A stretch of DNA of 12,710 nucleotides, from the NCBI GenBank assembly GCA_009787435.1, contig WRFW01000199.1:1-12710 (forward strand). Reading direction: 5' to 3'. This DNA comes from Defluviitaleaceae bacterium. Lineage in GTDB: Bacteria > Bacillota > Clostridia > Lachnospirales > UBA5962. The notes beneath the pieces are model-generated. The model made no database searches. It was not told the origin of the DNA and saw only the letters and a program-made list of their open reading frames with translations. The position numbers and the translations under genes are program-made. Position 1 is the first letter of the stretch. Every line of letters starts with the position of its first letter. Positions 1 through 6,891 of the stretch are shown in pieces.

Positions 1-957
1 TACCGTGCCTGAAGCAGCCGCAATTACATCTGAGCCTGTGGGTGCTGGAATATCTATACCTGTATGGTTTTCTTGCCTGCCAGATATAGGGCTTCTTCTT
101 GGACCAAAAGGCGAGCTTATATTATTTCTTGCAGGCACTGGCCAACGAATGCTGCCGTCTCTGCCTGTCGTTTGTGTAACTACTCTATTATTTGAAGTAG
201 TCGTTGCTTGTTGGCGAACACGTGCCGCTCTTTCTTCACGCCTTATAAGCTCTGTTAAATATTCATAGCTTTGCTCCATTTGGTTAAGACCTGCAACTTG
301 GGTTTGTCTCTCCACATCTAAAGCGTCTATTCTAGCGTTTAAATCAATAAGAGTTGCTTCATGCTCTGCTAACCTTTGCTCTTCTTGGCGTTCTAAAAAT
401 ATTAAAACTGCATATTCTTCTTCTAAGATAATTCTTTTATTATCAATAGTGTCTTCTATTGCTAAAAATTGCTCAACAAGGTTTTGGTCGTGCTCTGCTA
501 TTCTATTTATATATTCAAATCTTCTTAAAACTTCACTAAAACTACCCGAGCCTAAGATAAATGAAAGATATGTAGTAGGACCATTCATATACATAGCTCT
601 TAATCTTTCAAGAAGCAAAGCTTCCATTGCTTCTCTATCCAATATTGCTTGCTCTAATGCTAATTCAGTATCTTCTAAAGTTGCTCTAGTTTCTGAAACT
701 TGCTTGCTTAAGTCTGAAAGTTCATTTAAAATAGCTAATAAAGCTAATTCTAATTGCTGTATTTCTCTTTCAGCATTTGCTATGTTTTCTTCTGTCGCTT
801 GAATGCTCGCTTGATAAACTTGTATCTCGCTAGCCGCTGCATCTCTTTGCTCTCTAAGCCCTGTAGATGCAGCGTAAATGGCGTTTGGAAGTGGTGAAAC
901 TGCAATAGCTACACTAATAGCCGCAGTAATTTTCAAAAACTTTTTATTTTTAAACAT
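1..957 (-). CDS. Secreted coiled-coil M23 peptidoglycan hydrolase (EnvC/CwlO-like), 3' end outside window
   Basis: Probable cell-wall endopeptidase acting outside the membrane at division, and likely partner of the FtsEX complex encoded just upstream. The 319 visible residues begin with a signal peptide (about 1-30, charged MFKNKKF start, hydrophobic core, cleavage likely after IYA). Two long Glu/Gln/Leu-rich coiled-coil stretches follow (about 33-125 and 150-250), then a Thr/Asn/Gln linker (about 250-268). An M23/LytM domain begins near residue 271 with SSPFGPRRSP and reaches HTGID, whose His298 and Asp302 match the first zinc-ligand pair (HxxxD). The second ligand motif (HxH) lies beyond the edge, so full catalytic competence is not shown. 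The start is the ATG at 957, with AGGAG about 12 bases upstream. No separate promoter is visible, so co-transcription with ftsEX is likely. Family and FtsX partnership are inferred from domain order and context. Confidence 0.9.
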   Translation of the reverse strand, partial: MFKNKKFLKITAAISVAIAVSPLPNAIYAASTGLREQRDAAASEIQVYQASIQATEENIANAEREIQQLELALLAILNELSDLSKQVSETRATLEDTELALEQAILDREAMEALLLERLRAMYMNGPTTYLSFILGSGSFSEVLRRFEYINRIAEHDQNLVEQFLAIEDTIDNKRIILEEEYAVLIFLERQEEQRLAEHEATLIDLNARIDALDVERQTQVAGLNQMEQSYEYLTELIRREERAARVRQQATTTSNNRVVTQTTGRDGSIRWPVPARNNISSPFGPRRSPISGRQENHTGIDIPAPTGSDVIAAASGTV

Positions 958-997
958 ACTTTTAAATGTCTCCTATAAATTTAATGTATTCCCAAAG

Positions 998-1058
998 AAG
1001 TTTAATAGCTATTCACGAGTAAAAAAGGTATCTGAAACAGCTCATAGCTATTAAACTT
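998..1058. repeat. Inverted repeat, copy A of a putative dispersed palindromic element
   Basis: The arms 998-1012 and 1044-1058 are perfect 15-bp inverted repeats (AAGTTTAATAGCTAT / ATAGCTATTAAACTT) around a 31-base centre. Inside the centre, GAG and CTC can extend the stem past a bulge. The element fills the gap between ftsX and the M23 gene. No T-run follows on either strand, so it does not look like an intrinsic terminator. The centre contains TAAAAAAGGTA, closely matching TAAAAGAGGTA in the second inverted repeat at 3529-3599, and the inner arms share ATAGCTAT. Confidence 0.7.
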
Positions 1059-1069
1059 TTCCCATAAAC

Positions 1070-1969
1070 TTAAACTTTGAGATATTTTCTTATAGAACTT
1101 GCACTGCCAATGAAGCCTATAAAAATTCCCATAGCAATAGCTATTGGTGCCAAAACTATGAAAACATCTACAACTTCTCTAAGTTCTAAAATAGCTGTAA
1201 TTTGATAAAAATTTGTGATTATATTTGTTAAAGCAGCTGTATAAATAAAATAGCTTATTATTAAAGCTAAGATAGCACCGAGAAAGCCAATTAAAATACC
1301 CTCTACTAAAAATGGCCACCTTATGAAAGAGTTAGTAGCCCCAACATATTTCATTATACTTATTTCACTTTTTCTAGCAGAAACAGTTATTTTAATAGTG
1401 TTTACAATTATTATTGTTGATATTAGCCCAAGAAACAAAATAACTATTATACTAACTAAGCGTATGCCGCTAGTTATTCCTAATATTAAATCTAAGCCTT
1501 CTTGGTCGTGCCTTGCAGATTCTATTTCAGCCATATTAGAAACTATATTCACAATATTTTCTTGCTCTTCAAAAGTTCTAACTTCTATAGTGAATGAACG
1601 TGGGAAAACCCCAGACCCTGGATAAATTCCAACTAGAAAATCTGCCATTCCAAAACCTACGGCGGCTGTTTCAAAAGCTTCTTCAAAAGAAGTGAAACTA
1701 ATACCATCTACATAATTTAGGGAAAGTATTCTATTTTGAAGCTCTTCTATATTAGCTTCTGGAACATCATCATATATGAAAGCAACTACTACAAACTCAC
1801 TTTCAACAGTATCTATTACTTGATCTAAATTTACTAGCAAAAAATATGAAACGGCTAAAACTAAAGTACAAGCAGAAACAGTTACTATAGAAGCAAAAGT
1901 CATAAGTCTATTTCTAATCATAGACCGAAAAGACTCGGAAAGAAAATAATTCAAATTCCTAAGCTTCAT
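1070..1969 (-). CDS. ftsX: Cell division ABC transporter permease-like protein FtsX
   Basis: Membrane half of the FtsEX complex. It does not transport a known substrate, but passes the ATPase cycle of FtsE to a peptidoglycan hydrolase outside the cell. The 299 residues show the family layout: a short cytoplasmic N-terminus, TM1 at about 24-47, a large extracytoplasmic domain at about 48-167, then TM2 (about 168-190), TM3 (about 221-244) and TM4 (about 266-290). Between TM2 and TM3 lies the conserved cytoplasmic segment SEISIMKYVGATNSFIRWPF (201-220), typical of FtsX. Length is normal for Firmicutes FtsX. The ATG at 1969 lies inside the end of ftsE (11-bp overlap), implying translational coupling. 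The next gene in the same direction is a coiled-coil M23 hydrolase, the kind of partner the extracellular loop is expected to contact. Confidence 0.95.
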   Translation of the reverse strand: MKLRNLNYFLSESFRSMIRNRLMTFASIVTVSACTLVLAVSYFLLVNLDQVIDTVESEFVVVAFIYDDVPEANIEELQNRILSLNYVDGISFTSFEEAFETAAVGFGMADFLVGIYPGSGVFPRSFTIEVRTFEEQENIVNIVSNMAEIESARHDQEGLDLILGITSGIRLVSIIVILFLGLISTIIIVNTIKITVSARKSEISIMKYVGATNSFIRWPFLVEGILIGFLGAILALIISYFIYTAALTNIITNFYQITAILELREVVDVFIVLAPIAIAMGIFIGFIGSASSIRKYLKV

Positions 1970-2645
1970 CTTCGTAACCCCCCATTTCAGCGTCTCTCAT
2001 TAGCTGCCCTTTGCTAATGGCTAAAACTCGCTTTTGCATTCTATCTACAATATCTTTTGCGTGTGTAGCACATACAATGGTTGTGCCTCTGCGGTTAATA
2101 TCTTCTAAGAGCATCATTATTTCCCATGCTGTGTCTGGATCCAGGTTTCCTGTGGGCTCATCTGCAATTAATATTGGGGGTCTATTTACTATAGCCCTTG
2201 CCAAAGCACACCTTTGCTTTTCACCGCCTGAAAGCTGATTTGGATAGCTTTTAGCCTTTCTTGAAAGCCCAACCATAGATAATATAGGCGGCACAGCCCG
2301 GCGGATATCTCTTCCGCCGGCTTCTGTAACCATCATCGCAAAGGCAACATTTTCATAAACAGTTTTATTAGGCAAAAGCCTAAAATCTTGAAACACAACG
2401 CCTAACTGTCTTCTGAAATAAGGCAGCTGCTTATGTGTTAATTTCGTAACATCTGTATTATTTATTATTATTTTCCCAGTAGTGGGGTCAGTTTCTTTTA
2501 AAAGCAACCGAATTAAAGAAGATTTGCCAGAGCCAGAAGACCCAATAAGAAAGACAAAATCATCTTTTTCAATCTCCAAAGATATAGAGTCAACACCTTT
2601 AATGCCATTTTCGTAAATCTTAGTTACATTAGAAAGTTTTATCAT
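1959..2645 (-). CDS. ftsE: Cell division ATP-binding protein FtsE
   Basis: Cytoplasmic ATPase of FtsEX. From the ATG at 2645 it is 228 residues with all ABC motifs: Walker A GSSGSGKS (35-42), Q-loop VFQDFRLLP (Gln86), signature LSGGEKQR (138-145), Walker B ILIADE with catalytic Glu163, D-loop NLD (167-169) and H-loop His195 (CATH). The FtsE/LolD-like QDFRLLPNKTVYENVAF stretch fits FtsE well. A GTG at 2684 opens the same frame, but it lies between the -35 and -10 of the visible promoter. The ATG at 2645 is preceded by AAAGGTAGGAG and starts about 22 bases after the expected transcription start, so it is preferred. The C-terminal tail (GGYEDEA) is short and acidic, and its last codons overlap ftsX. 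Confidence 0.96.
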   Translation of the reverse strand: MIKLSNVTKIYENGIKGVDSISLEIEKDDFVFLIGSSGSGKSSLIRLLLKETDPTTGKIIINNTDVTKLTHKQLPYFRRQLGVVFQDFRLLPNKTVYENVAFAMMVTEAGGRDIRRAVPPILSMVGLSRKAKSYPNQLSGGEKQRCALARAIVNRPPILIADEPTGNLDPDTAWEIMMLLEDINRRGTTIVCATHAKDIVDRMQKRVLAISKGQLMRDAEMGGYEDEA

Positions 2646-2674
2646 ATCTCCTACCTTTTCTTTTGTATTAAAAT

Positions 2675-2703
2675 ATGATAACACATTATTAAGAAAATGT
2701 CAA
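2675..2703 (-). promoter_or_regulatory. Vegetative (sigma-A) promoter for ftsEX
   Basis: On the minus strand, TTGACA (2703-2698) and TATCAT (2680-2675) are separated by 17 bases, with a TG one base before the -10 (extended -10). This is a full-consensus -35 and a 5/6 -10. It would start transcription near 2668, giving a leader of about 22 bases before the ftsE ATG at 2645. No convincing terminator separates the upstream lipoprotein gene, so read-through from it is also possible. Confidence 0.8.
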
Positions 2704-2741
2704 GTGTTTTTTAAGAAAATATTACGAAATTATTAAATCGG

Positions 2742-3485
2742 CTAATTAATTCCTTGGAGTGCCGCAATTATAGCATTAGAAGTGTTAGTTGCCCCTGCAA
2801 AAATATCTACATTAGTTGTTTGTTCATTAACTATAGTGTTAACTATAGTGTTAACGCCTGCGTCTACTATACCTGGTGTGTCTCTATGAATTACTACGGC
2901 ACGTGTTATTATGCCCTCTTCAACTTCTAAGCCTACTGTTAGTTCATCATTTCTACCCGGAACTGTGTTAAAGTGGATGCCATCTTCTAAATTGTGTGAA
3001 TTTGAAGCAATAATATTTGCTGGTGCAAAAGCTTGGACTGGGCTCATTCTATTTTCTGCTATTATCATAGTCCATGCTACTGTTTGAGCAAAGTTAGAAG
3101 AAGTGTATGGGTAAGCTTCTAAATATTCAAAGCCAAACCCTTGGGCTTCTAAAGCCCTTGCTTCTAATTCTCTATCTATTTCTGGTGTAGGGTTTTCAGC
3201 TGTAGTTAAGTGTGTGTCTATAGCTATGCTAGTTATTTCATCGTCTGAAAAAATCATAACTACTCTTGATTCACCCTCACCAATACCGCCTTTATATTCT
3301 CTAAGCAAGCCTGCATATTCACCAGGAACAAATCTACCTGTGTGCCCATCATTATTTTCTGCTAAAATAGCTTCAACTCTTTCATCAAAATTATAATTAT
3401 TTGAGCTTTCACCGCAAGATGATAAGAAAAGTGCAAAAGCTGCAAAGCTGATTGTTTTTAACGTATTAATTTTAGATAATTTCAT
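2742..3485 (-). CDS. Lipoprotein with FMN-binding-like C-terminal domain
   Basis: Predicted membrane-anchored extracytoplasmic protein of 247 residues; its function is not recognised with certainty. The N-terminus is a lipoprotein signal: charged MKLSKINTLK, a hydrophobic core, and a lipobox LSSC with Cys24. The C-terminal part (about 181-247) resembles FMN_bind domains: a VEEGIITRAVVIHRDTPGI strand region, then NVDIFAGATNTSNAI, close to the S/AGATxTS flavin-attachment motif (Thr235 in the acceptor position). The middle (about 52-140) may be a decayed second copy: it has GEYAGLLREYKGG, VVMIFSDDEITSIAI and then YTSSNFAQTVAW where the SGAT motif would be expected. The ATG at 3485 is preferred over 3530, which lacks a ribosome site and lies in a large inverted repeat; GAGGAG precedes 3485 by about 14 bases. 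The gene sits alone behind a strong promoter and ahead of ftsEX. A redox or electron-transfer role is inference only. Confidence 0.75.
   Translation of the reverse strand: MKLSKINTLKTISFAAFALFLSSCGESSNNYNFDERVEAILAENNDGHTGRFVPGEYAGLLREYKGGIGEGESRVVMIFSDDEITSIAIDTHLTTAENPTPEIDRELEARALEAQGFGFEYLEAYPYTSSNFAQTVAWTMIIAENRMSPVQAFAPANIIASNSHNLEDGIHFNTVPGRNDELTVGLEVEEGIITRAVVIHRDTPGIVDAGVNTIVNTIVNEQTTNVDIFAGATNTSNAIIAALQGIN
2827..2855. repeat. Short 12-bp tandem repeat inside the lipoprotein gene
   Basis: TTAACTATAGTG occurs twice in direct succession, followed by TTAAC (2.4 units). It is in frame and encodes the repeated VNTIVNTIVN at residues 211-220. In-frame copy changes would lengthen or shorten this segment by four residues. 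Confidence 0.7.
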
Positions 3486-3528
3486 TAATTTAAATTTTTC
3501 TCCTCTAAAGTGTGTTTTTGGGGCATAC

Positions 3529-3599
3529 ATATATATTTAATATAGCTAGTCAAGATTAAAAGAGGTAGAAAAACCTTGATAGCTATAATAAATATATAT
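3529..3599. repeat. Large inverted repeat, copy B of a putative dispersed palindromic element
   Basis: Arms 3529-3554 and 3575-3599 are inverted repeats of about 25 bp with one mismatch and one single-base bulge, around a 20-base loop. The inner arms are AGCTAGTCAAG and CTTGATAGCT. The outer arms are pure AT. It lies in the transcribed leader of the lipoprotein gene, starting about 16 bases after the expected transcription start on the minus strand. No T-run follows on either strand, so it is not a typical terminator. The loop (TAAAAGAGGTA...AAAAAC) and inner arms match the inverted repeat at 998-1058. Confidence 0.75.
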
Positions 3600-3621
3600 G
3601 GAGACCCTATTTGTTTTATTT

Positions 3622-3650
3622 ATTATATCATTATTTTTTGATTTTGTCAA
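3622..3650 (-). promoter_or_regulatory. Perfect-consensus vegetative promoter for the lipoprotein gene
   Basis: On the minus strand, TTGACA (3650-3645), a 17-base spacer ending TGA, and TATAAT (3627-3622). Both hexamers and the extended -10 TGn are exact. Expected start is near 3615, giving a leader of about 130 bases that contains the large hairpin at 3529-3599 before the start codon at 3485. Confidence 0.85.
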
Positions 3651-3670
3651 CCTAGTTGTGATTGAACACA

Positions 3671-3709
3671 AAAAGCAGCCGATTTTTTAAATTTTAAAAA
3701 CCGACCACT
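3671..3709 (-). terminator. Intrinsic terminator of the flagellar operon
   Basis: In minus-strand RNA, AGUGGUCGGUUUUU (3709-3696) pairs with AAAAAUCGGCUGCU (3687-3674) over 14 positions using several G-U pairs, with an 8-base loop, and a U-run follows. It begins 16 bases after the flgL stop. Because it depends on G-U pairs, the plus-strand transcript would not form the same stem (C-A mismatches), so it should act only on the flagellar transcript. Confidence 0.65.
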
Positions 3710-3724
3710 ATTTTAACGAGAATT

Positions 3725-5134
3725 TTAAAGAAAGTTTATTAAAGATAAAGTCATAACGTGGCTCATACCTATTTGCATAGAAGCGAGCAATGCAACTTCT
3801 GCAACAGAGAAACGAAGTGCCATTTCTGGCAAATCTACACCTATGTTTTGAGTGTATAAATCTTCAAATATTACTGCATCTGCTTCTAGCCTTTCGCCTA
3901 TAGATTCAACTCTAGTCATCCGAGTGCCAAGTTCTGTGCTAGCACGGGAAATTTGATTTGTATAACCCTCTATTCTTCCTATTAAGCGGTTTACCCAATC
4001 ATTTGTTGCTGTCTCCATCATTTGAGCTTCTCTTCTAAGGAATTCTTCACGCTCTACCTGGCTTGTAATGCCAGCGTTTATAAGCTCTGTATGTGTAGTT
4101 GGCGTTAAGCTTAAAATATCATTTGTGATACCTAAAATATCTGCAAACATTACAGGATTAAATGTGTCTTTAGCTAATAAGTTAACTGGTATTCTAGTAT
4201 TTATACTAAATTCAAACTCCATATTTTGATTGTTCATATTTATAGGCATAGCAGGCACTGCAGGCGGCCCAGCTTGAGCCGGGATTACTGCCGGCATAAA
4301 CACTTTAGGGTTAAGTTCATTCCTTGCAAAGCCAGTGCGATTATACATAACTTCAACTTCGCCATTTGCTCCTAGAAGATTATCACGATTTAAAGTTATA
4401 AGCTCGCCTGTGGCTGGGTCGTGATAAACGCCATATGGGTCCATAGAAGCATAATCTCTATGCCCATATAACATTGGCACATCTGGCACAGGGTTTCCGT
4501 TTAAGCGTACTTCCTCGGCGTTGTTATGAGCTATGCGAACACGGTATATATCTAATGTACGCCCCTCTGTGAAAATATATACACCAGGGTTATTAGGGTC
4601 TTCAGTTGGGCTTCTATCAAAAACGGTTACCTTGCCAACATCATTTCCTGTGAAAATCATTTCTATATCTTCTAATGTTAGATTTGGCATATCTGAAGTG
4701 AAAAATGGCGGCTGGTCTGTCCGCAAGCCAGAAAATATATAACGCCCAGAAAAGCTTGTGTTCATAGTTTCAATAGTACGCATTACTAACTGTTGTATTT
4801 CATTTGCAAGAATTTGCCTTTCATTTAATGTTTCTAATACGTCCATTCTGTGTAATCTTTCTTCAATTTGAGAAAGATTAGTTTGTAAACTTTCTGCTGC
4901 ATTTTCTGTAACAGTCATCCAAGCGTTTGCTTGGTCCACATTTCTTTGAAACTGAGAAATTTGAGCACGGCTATTTTCAAAACGCAAATGACGAGAAGCA
5001 ATAAGCGGATTTTCATGCGGGTTCACTATTTGCCTGCCGGTTGCCCCTTGCCTTGCTATAGAGTCTGCTCTTCGTTGGTTAGCTCTTATGTTCGTTAGAG
5101 CGGTGTTTGTCATCATTAAATTTGTTAATCTCAT
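3725..5134 (-). CDS. flgL: Flagellar hook-filament junction protein FlgL (HAP3)
   Basis: Outer of the junction proteins that join hook to filament; exported by the flagellar type III system and sited outside the cell. The 469 residues have flagellin-like helical ends. The N-terminus is RLTNLMMTNTALTNIRANQ, then an amphipathic coiled-coil region to about 125. The FlgL hallmark FSGRYIFSGLRTDQPPF is at 128-144. The C-terminal helix (from about 400) ends in a hydrophobic SVAEVALLASMQIGMSHVM segment. The middle (about 145-390) is long compared with a FlgL of about 300 residues and carries a Pro/Ala-rich stretch at about 280-298, probably a surface-exposed insert. The ATG at 5134 has GGAAAGGG about 9 bases upstream. 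It is the last gene of the flagellar operon, 39 bp after the second flgK and 16 bp before a terminator. Confidence 0.93.
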   Translation of the reverse strand: MRLTNLMMTNTALTNIRANQRRADSIARQGATGRQIVNPHENPLIASRHLRFENSRAQISQFQRNVDQANAWMTVTENAAESLQTNLSQIEERLHRMDVLETLNERQILANEIQQLVMRTIETMNTSFSGRYIFSGLRTDQPPFFTSDMPNLTLEDIEMIFTGNDVGKVTVFDRSPTEDPNNPGVYIFTEGRTLDIYRVRIAHNNAEEVRLNGNPVPDVPMLYGHRDYASMDPYGVYHDPATGELITLNRDNLLGANGEVEVMYNRTGFARNELNPKVFMPAVIPAQAGPPAVPAMPINMNNQNMEFEFSINTRIPVNLLAKDTFNPVMFADILGITNDILSLTPTTHTELINAGITSQVEREEFLRREAQMMETATNDWVNRLIGRIEGYTNQISRASTELGTRMTRVESIGERLEADAVIFEDLYTQNIGVDLPEMALRFSVAEVALLASMQIGMSHVMTLSLINFL

Positions 5135-5173
5135 TTTTAAAAACCCTTTCCAAGCTTTCTAAAAAGCCTAATT

Positions 5174-6796
5174 CTAGCCTAAGCCCATTCTGTTTATCAT
5201 CACATCATAAATGCCATCTATTACGGTTAAAATACGTGATAAAGCTACGAACTGAGCTTGGAATAAAGTAAGCGATGCTACTTCTTCATTGTAACTTACA
5301 CCTTTTATTGAAAGCCTTTGTTCATGAATTATTTCAACGATACTTTCTTGTGTTTCATGGAATGTTTCTGCTCTTAATAAATCGCCGCCAAGCTCTGCCA
5401 TTATAGTAGCGATAACGTCGCTTATGCCGCCCTCTGGAAATAAGTTTCTATTATTTTGCAAGCTAGCAAGCCCTAGCAAAAAGTTATTTGCACTTTCGCC
5501 AGAAGAAGCTGTTCCAAAGTGAGTAGCTATTAAAGATGGATTGCTTCTTATTTCTGGGTTAACTGCAAAATTAAATATGTTAATTGCATCTAAATCTATT
5601 TCGCCATAGTTTGGGTCTGCTGGGTCGTCTATTAAAATTGGCATACCATCTGCACCGACTGGCACAAATAGTGGAATTCCTGAGAGTGTACCATCTGCAC
5701 GCAAGTTTCCTATGTGCCCCTCGCCTAAACCCTCTATAGGGTTTCCTAGGTGGTCTGTGCCATTATTCACTGCATTTGCAAAACCTCTTATGAGGTTATT
5801 TAATCGCATTTTATAATAAGGCACACCTCTAAATGCTATGGGGCTATAGCTTCTGCCTGCATATGGGCCTGTAGTTTGAAGTGTAGAATTCCCGTCTCTA
5901 ACTTGCAAAAGCCCTGCCAATTGCCCTGAAAGAGTTCTTGAATTTTGGTAGTTGAAAGGAACTCTTATAGTGCCGTGGTCAAAAACTATTGTATAAAGCC
6001 CTGGTGCATCTCCATCATTTAGGGGGTATTCTCTTCTTTCTAAATCTAATCTATTGAAACTATCATGGTTCACGAAAAGCTGCCCGTCTATATGTACTAA
6101 TAATCGATTTCTGCCATTAAAGTTTACTTCTTCTTTTTGTATGTTCACTAGTTCTGAAAGCTCATCTAAAAGAAGCGCTCTTCTATCTCTTAAATCGTTT
6201 GCTCTGCCACCGTTAATTTCGGCACGCTCTATTTGCTCGTTTACTCTCGTTAGCTGTTCGCCTAATATATTTATTTGCTGAACTGTAGTTCTTATTTCTG
6301 CATTTATATCTAACTGTTGGCTTCTGAGTGCTGCTGCTTGTGTTTGAATTAGCCTTGAAAGATTATCACCGCTTTGAAGAAAATTTTGGCGAAGTGCTGG
6401 GTCTGTTGGGTTTGTGCTTAAAGTTTGAATGCTATTAAAAAAGTTATTGAAGTAATTATTTTGGCTAGAGCCCTCAAAAGAAGCAAATATTGCTTGCGAC
6501 ATTGTAAGCCCCCTTGTTAGAGCGTGTTGGCGACCGAGTATAGCACTTTCAGACCTAAATCTATTATCTAGGTGTACGTCTCTAATTTGGTTTATGCCTG
6601 TCATCTCAGAGCCTGTGCCTAGCATACCCCAAGAGCTTCTTGTGTTTAGGGGTGTTGCCGCTCTTATTACTGCTTGCTGCCTAGAAAAGCCTGCTGTGTT
6701 CATATTAGCAACGTTGTGAGCTGACACGTAAGTTGCATTTCTAGCAGAGTTAAGCCCAGTAGTTGTTACGTGAAAACCGAAAAAAGATGCTCTCAT
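5174..6796 (-). CDS. flgK: Second flagellar hook-associated protein FlgK (paralogue)
   Basis: A FlgK-family junction protein of 540 residues, encoded directly after another flgK. The N-terminal D0/D1 helix carries SAHNVANMNTAGFSRQ (about 25-40), matching the family's HNIANxNTxGYSRQ. A coiled-coil region leads to GGRANDLRDRRALLLDELSE, a FlgK landmark. The C-terminal D0 helix is VASLTLFQAQFVALSRILTV followed by IDGIYDVMINRMG. A TTG at 6844 opens the same frame, but the ATG at 6796 starts the domain correctly and follows an AGGAAAGGAAAA ribosome site. It differs widely from the upstream flgK in its middle, so it is an old duplication and not a recent copy. It could form a second ring at the hook-filament junction or replace the first under some conditions; the sequence cannot say which. 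Confidence 0.92.
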   Translation of the reverse strand: MRASFFGFHVTTTGLNSARNATYVSAHNVANMNTAGFSRQQAVIRAATPLNTRSSWGMLGTGSEMTGINQIRDVHLDNRFRSESAILGRQHALTRGLTMSQAIFASFEGSSQNNYFNNFFNSIQTLSTNPTDPALRQNFLQSGDNLSRLIQTQAAALRSQQLDINAEIRTTVQQINILGEQLTRVNEQIERAEINGGRANDLRDRRALLLDELSELVNIQKEEVNFNGRNRLLVHIDGQLFVNHDSFNRLDLERREYPLNDGDAPGLYTIVFDHGTIRVPFNYQNSRTLSGQLAGLLQVRDGNSTLQTTGPYAGRSYSPIAFRGVPYYKMRLNNLIRGFANAVNNGTDHLGNPIEGLGEGHIGNLRADGTLSGIPLFVPVGADGMPILIDDPADPNYGEIDLDAINIFNFAVNPEIRSNPSLIATHFGTASSGESANNFLLGLASLQNNRNLFPEGGISDVIATIMAELGGDLLRAETFHETQESIVEIIHEQRLSIKGVSYNEEVASLTLFQAQFVALSRILTVIDGIYDVMINRMGLG

Positions 6797-6818
6797 ATTT
6801 TTATAATTTTCCTTTCCT

Positions 6819-6838
6819 AAGCTTTTTTCAAAAAGCTT
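6819..6838. repeat. Perfect short inverted repeat upstream of the second flgK
   Basis: AAGCTTTTT and AAAAAGCTT form a 9-bp perfect inverted repeat around TC, ending about 22 bases before the flgK start at 6796 and next to its ribosome site. In minus-strand mRNA it gives a compact hairpin in the 95-bp flgK-flgK gap. No T-run follows it in the direction of transcription, so it is more likely a processing or stability hairpin than a terminator. Confidence 0.6.
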
Positions 6839-6891
6839 GACCAAAAACTTTATAATATCGAAAATGTTTTAGTGGGGATTAAATTGTATCA

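Noticed and set aside
5..268. Plus-strand open frame at the left edge
   Set aside because: Lies antisense to the M23 domain including the HTGID motif; no ribosome site or family resemblance.
449..802. Plus-strand open frame opposite the M23 hydrolase gene
   Set aside because: It is the antisense of a coiled-coil gene, is Ser/Ala-rich in the way such shadows are, and has no ribosome site. The opposite strand has a clear signal peptide, coiled coil and M23 domain.
998..1058. Terminator between ftsX and the M23 gene
   Set aside because: The stem is good but no T-run follows on either strand, and it shares sequence with a second inverted repeat, so a repeat element is the better reading.
2646..2684. 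GTG start 39 bases upstream for ftsE
   Set aside because: This codon lies between the -35 and -10 of the ftsE promoter, so it would not be on the transcript; the ATG at 2645 has a ribosome site.
2704..2741. Terminator between the lipoprotein gene and ftsE
   Set aside because: Only weak AT self-complementarity around ATTACGAAAT; no stable stem with a T-run.
6797..6844. TTG start 48 bases upstream for the second flgK
   Set aside because: No ribosome site; the added residues cover the hairpin and the true ribosome site, and family homology begins at the ATG at 6796.
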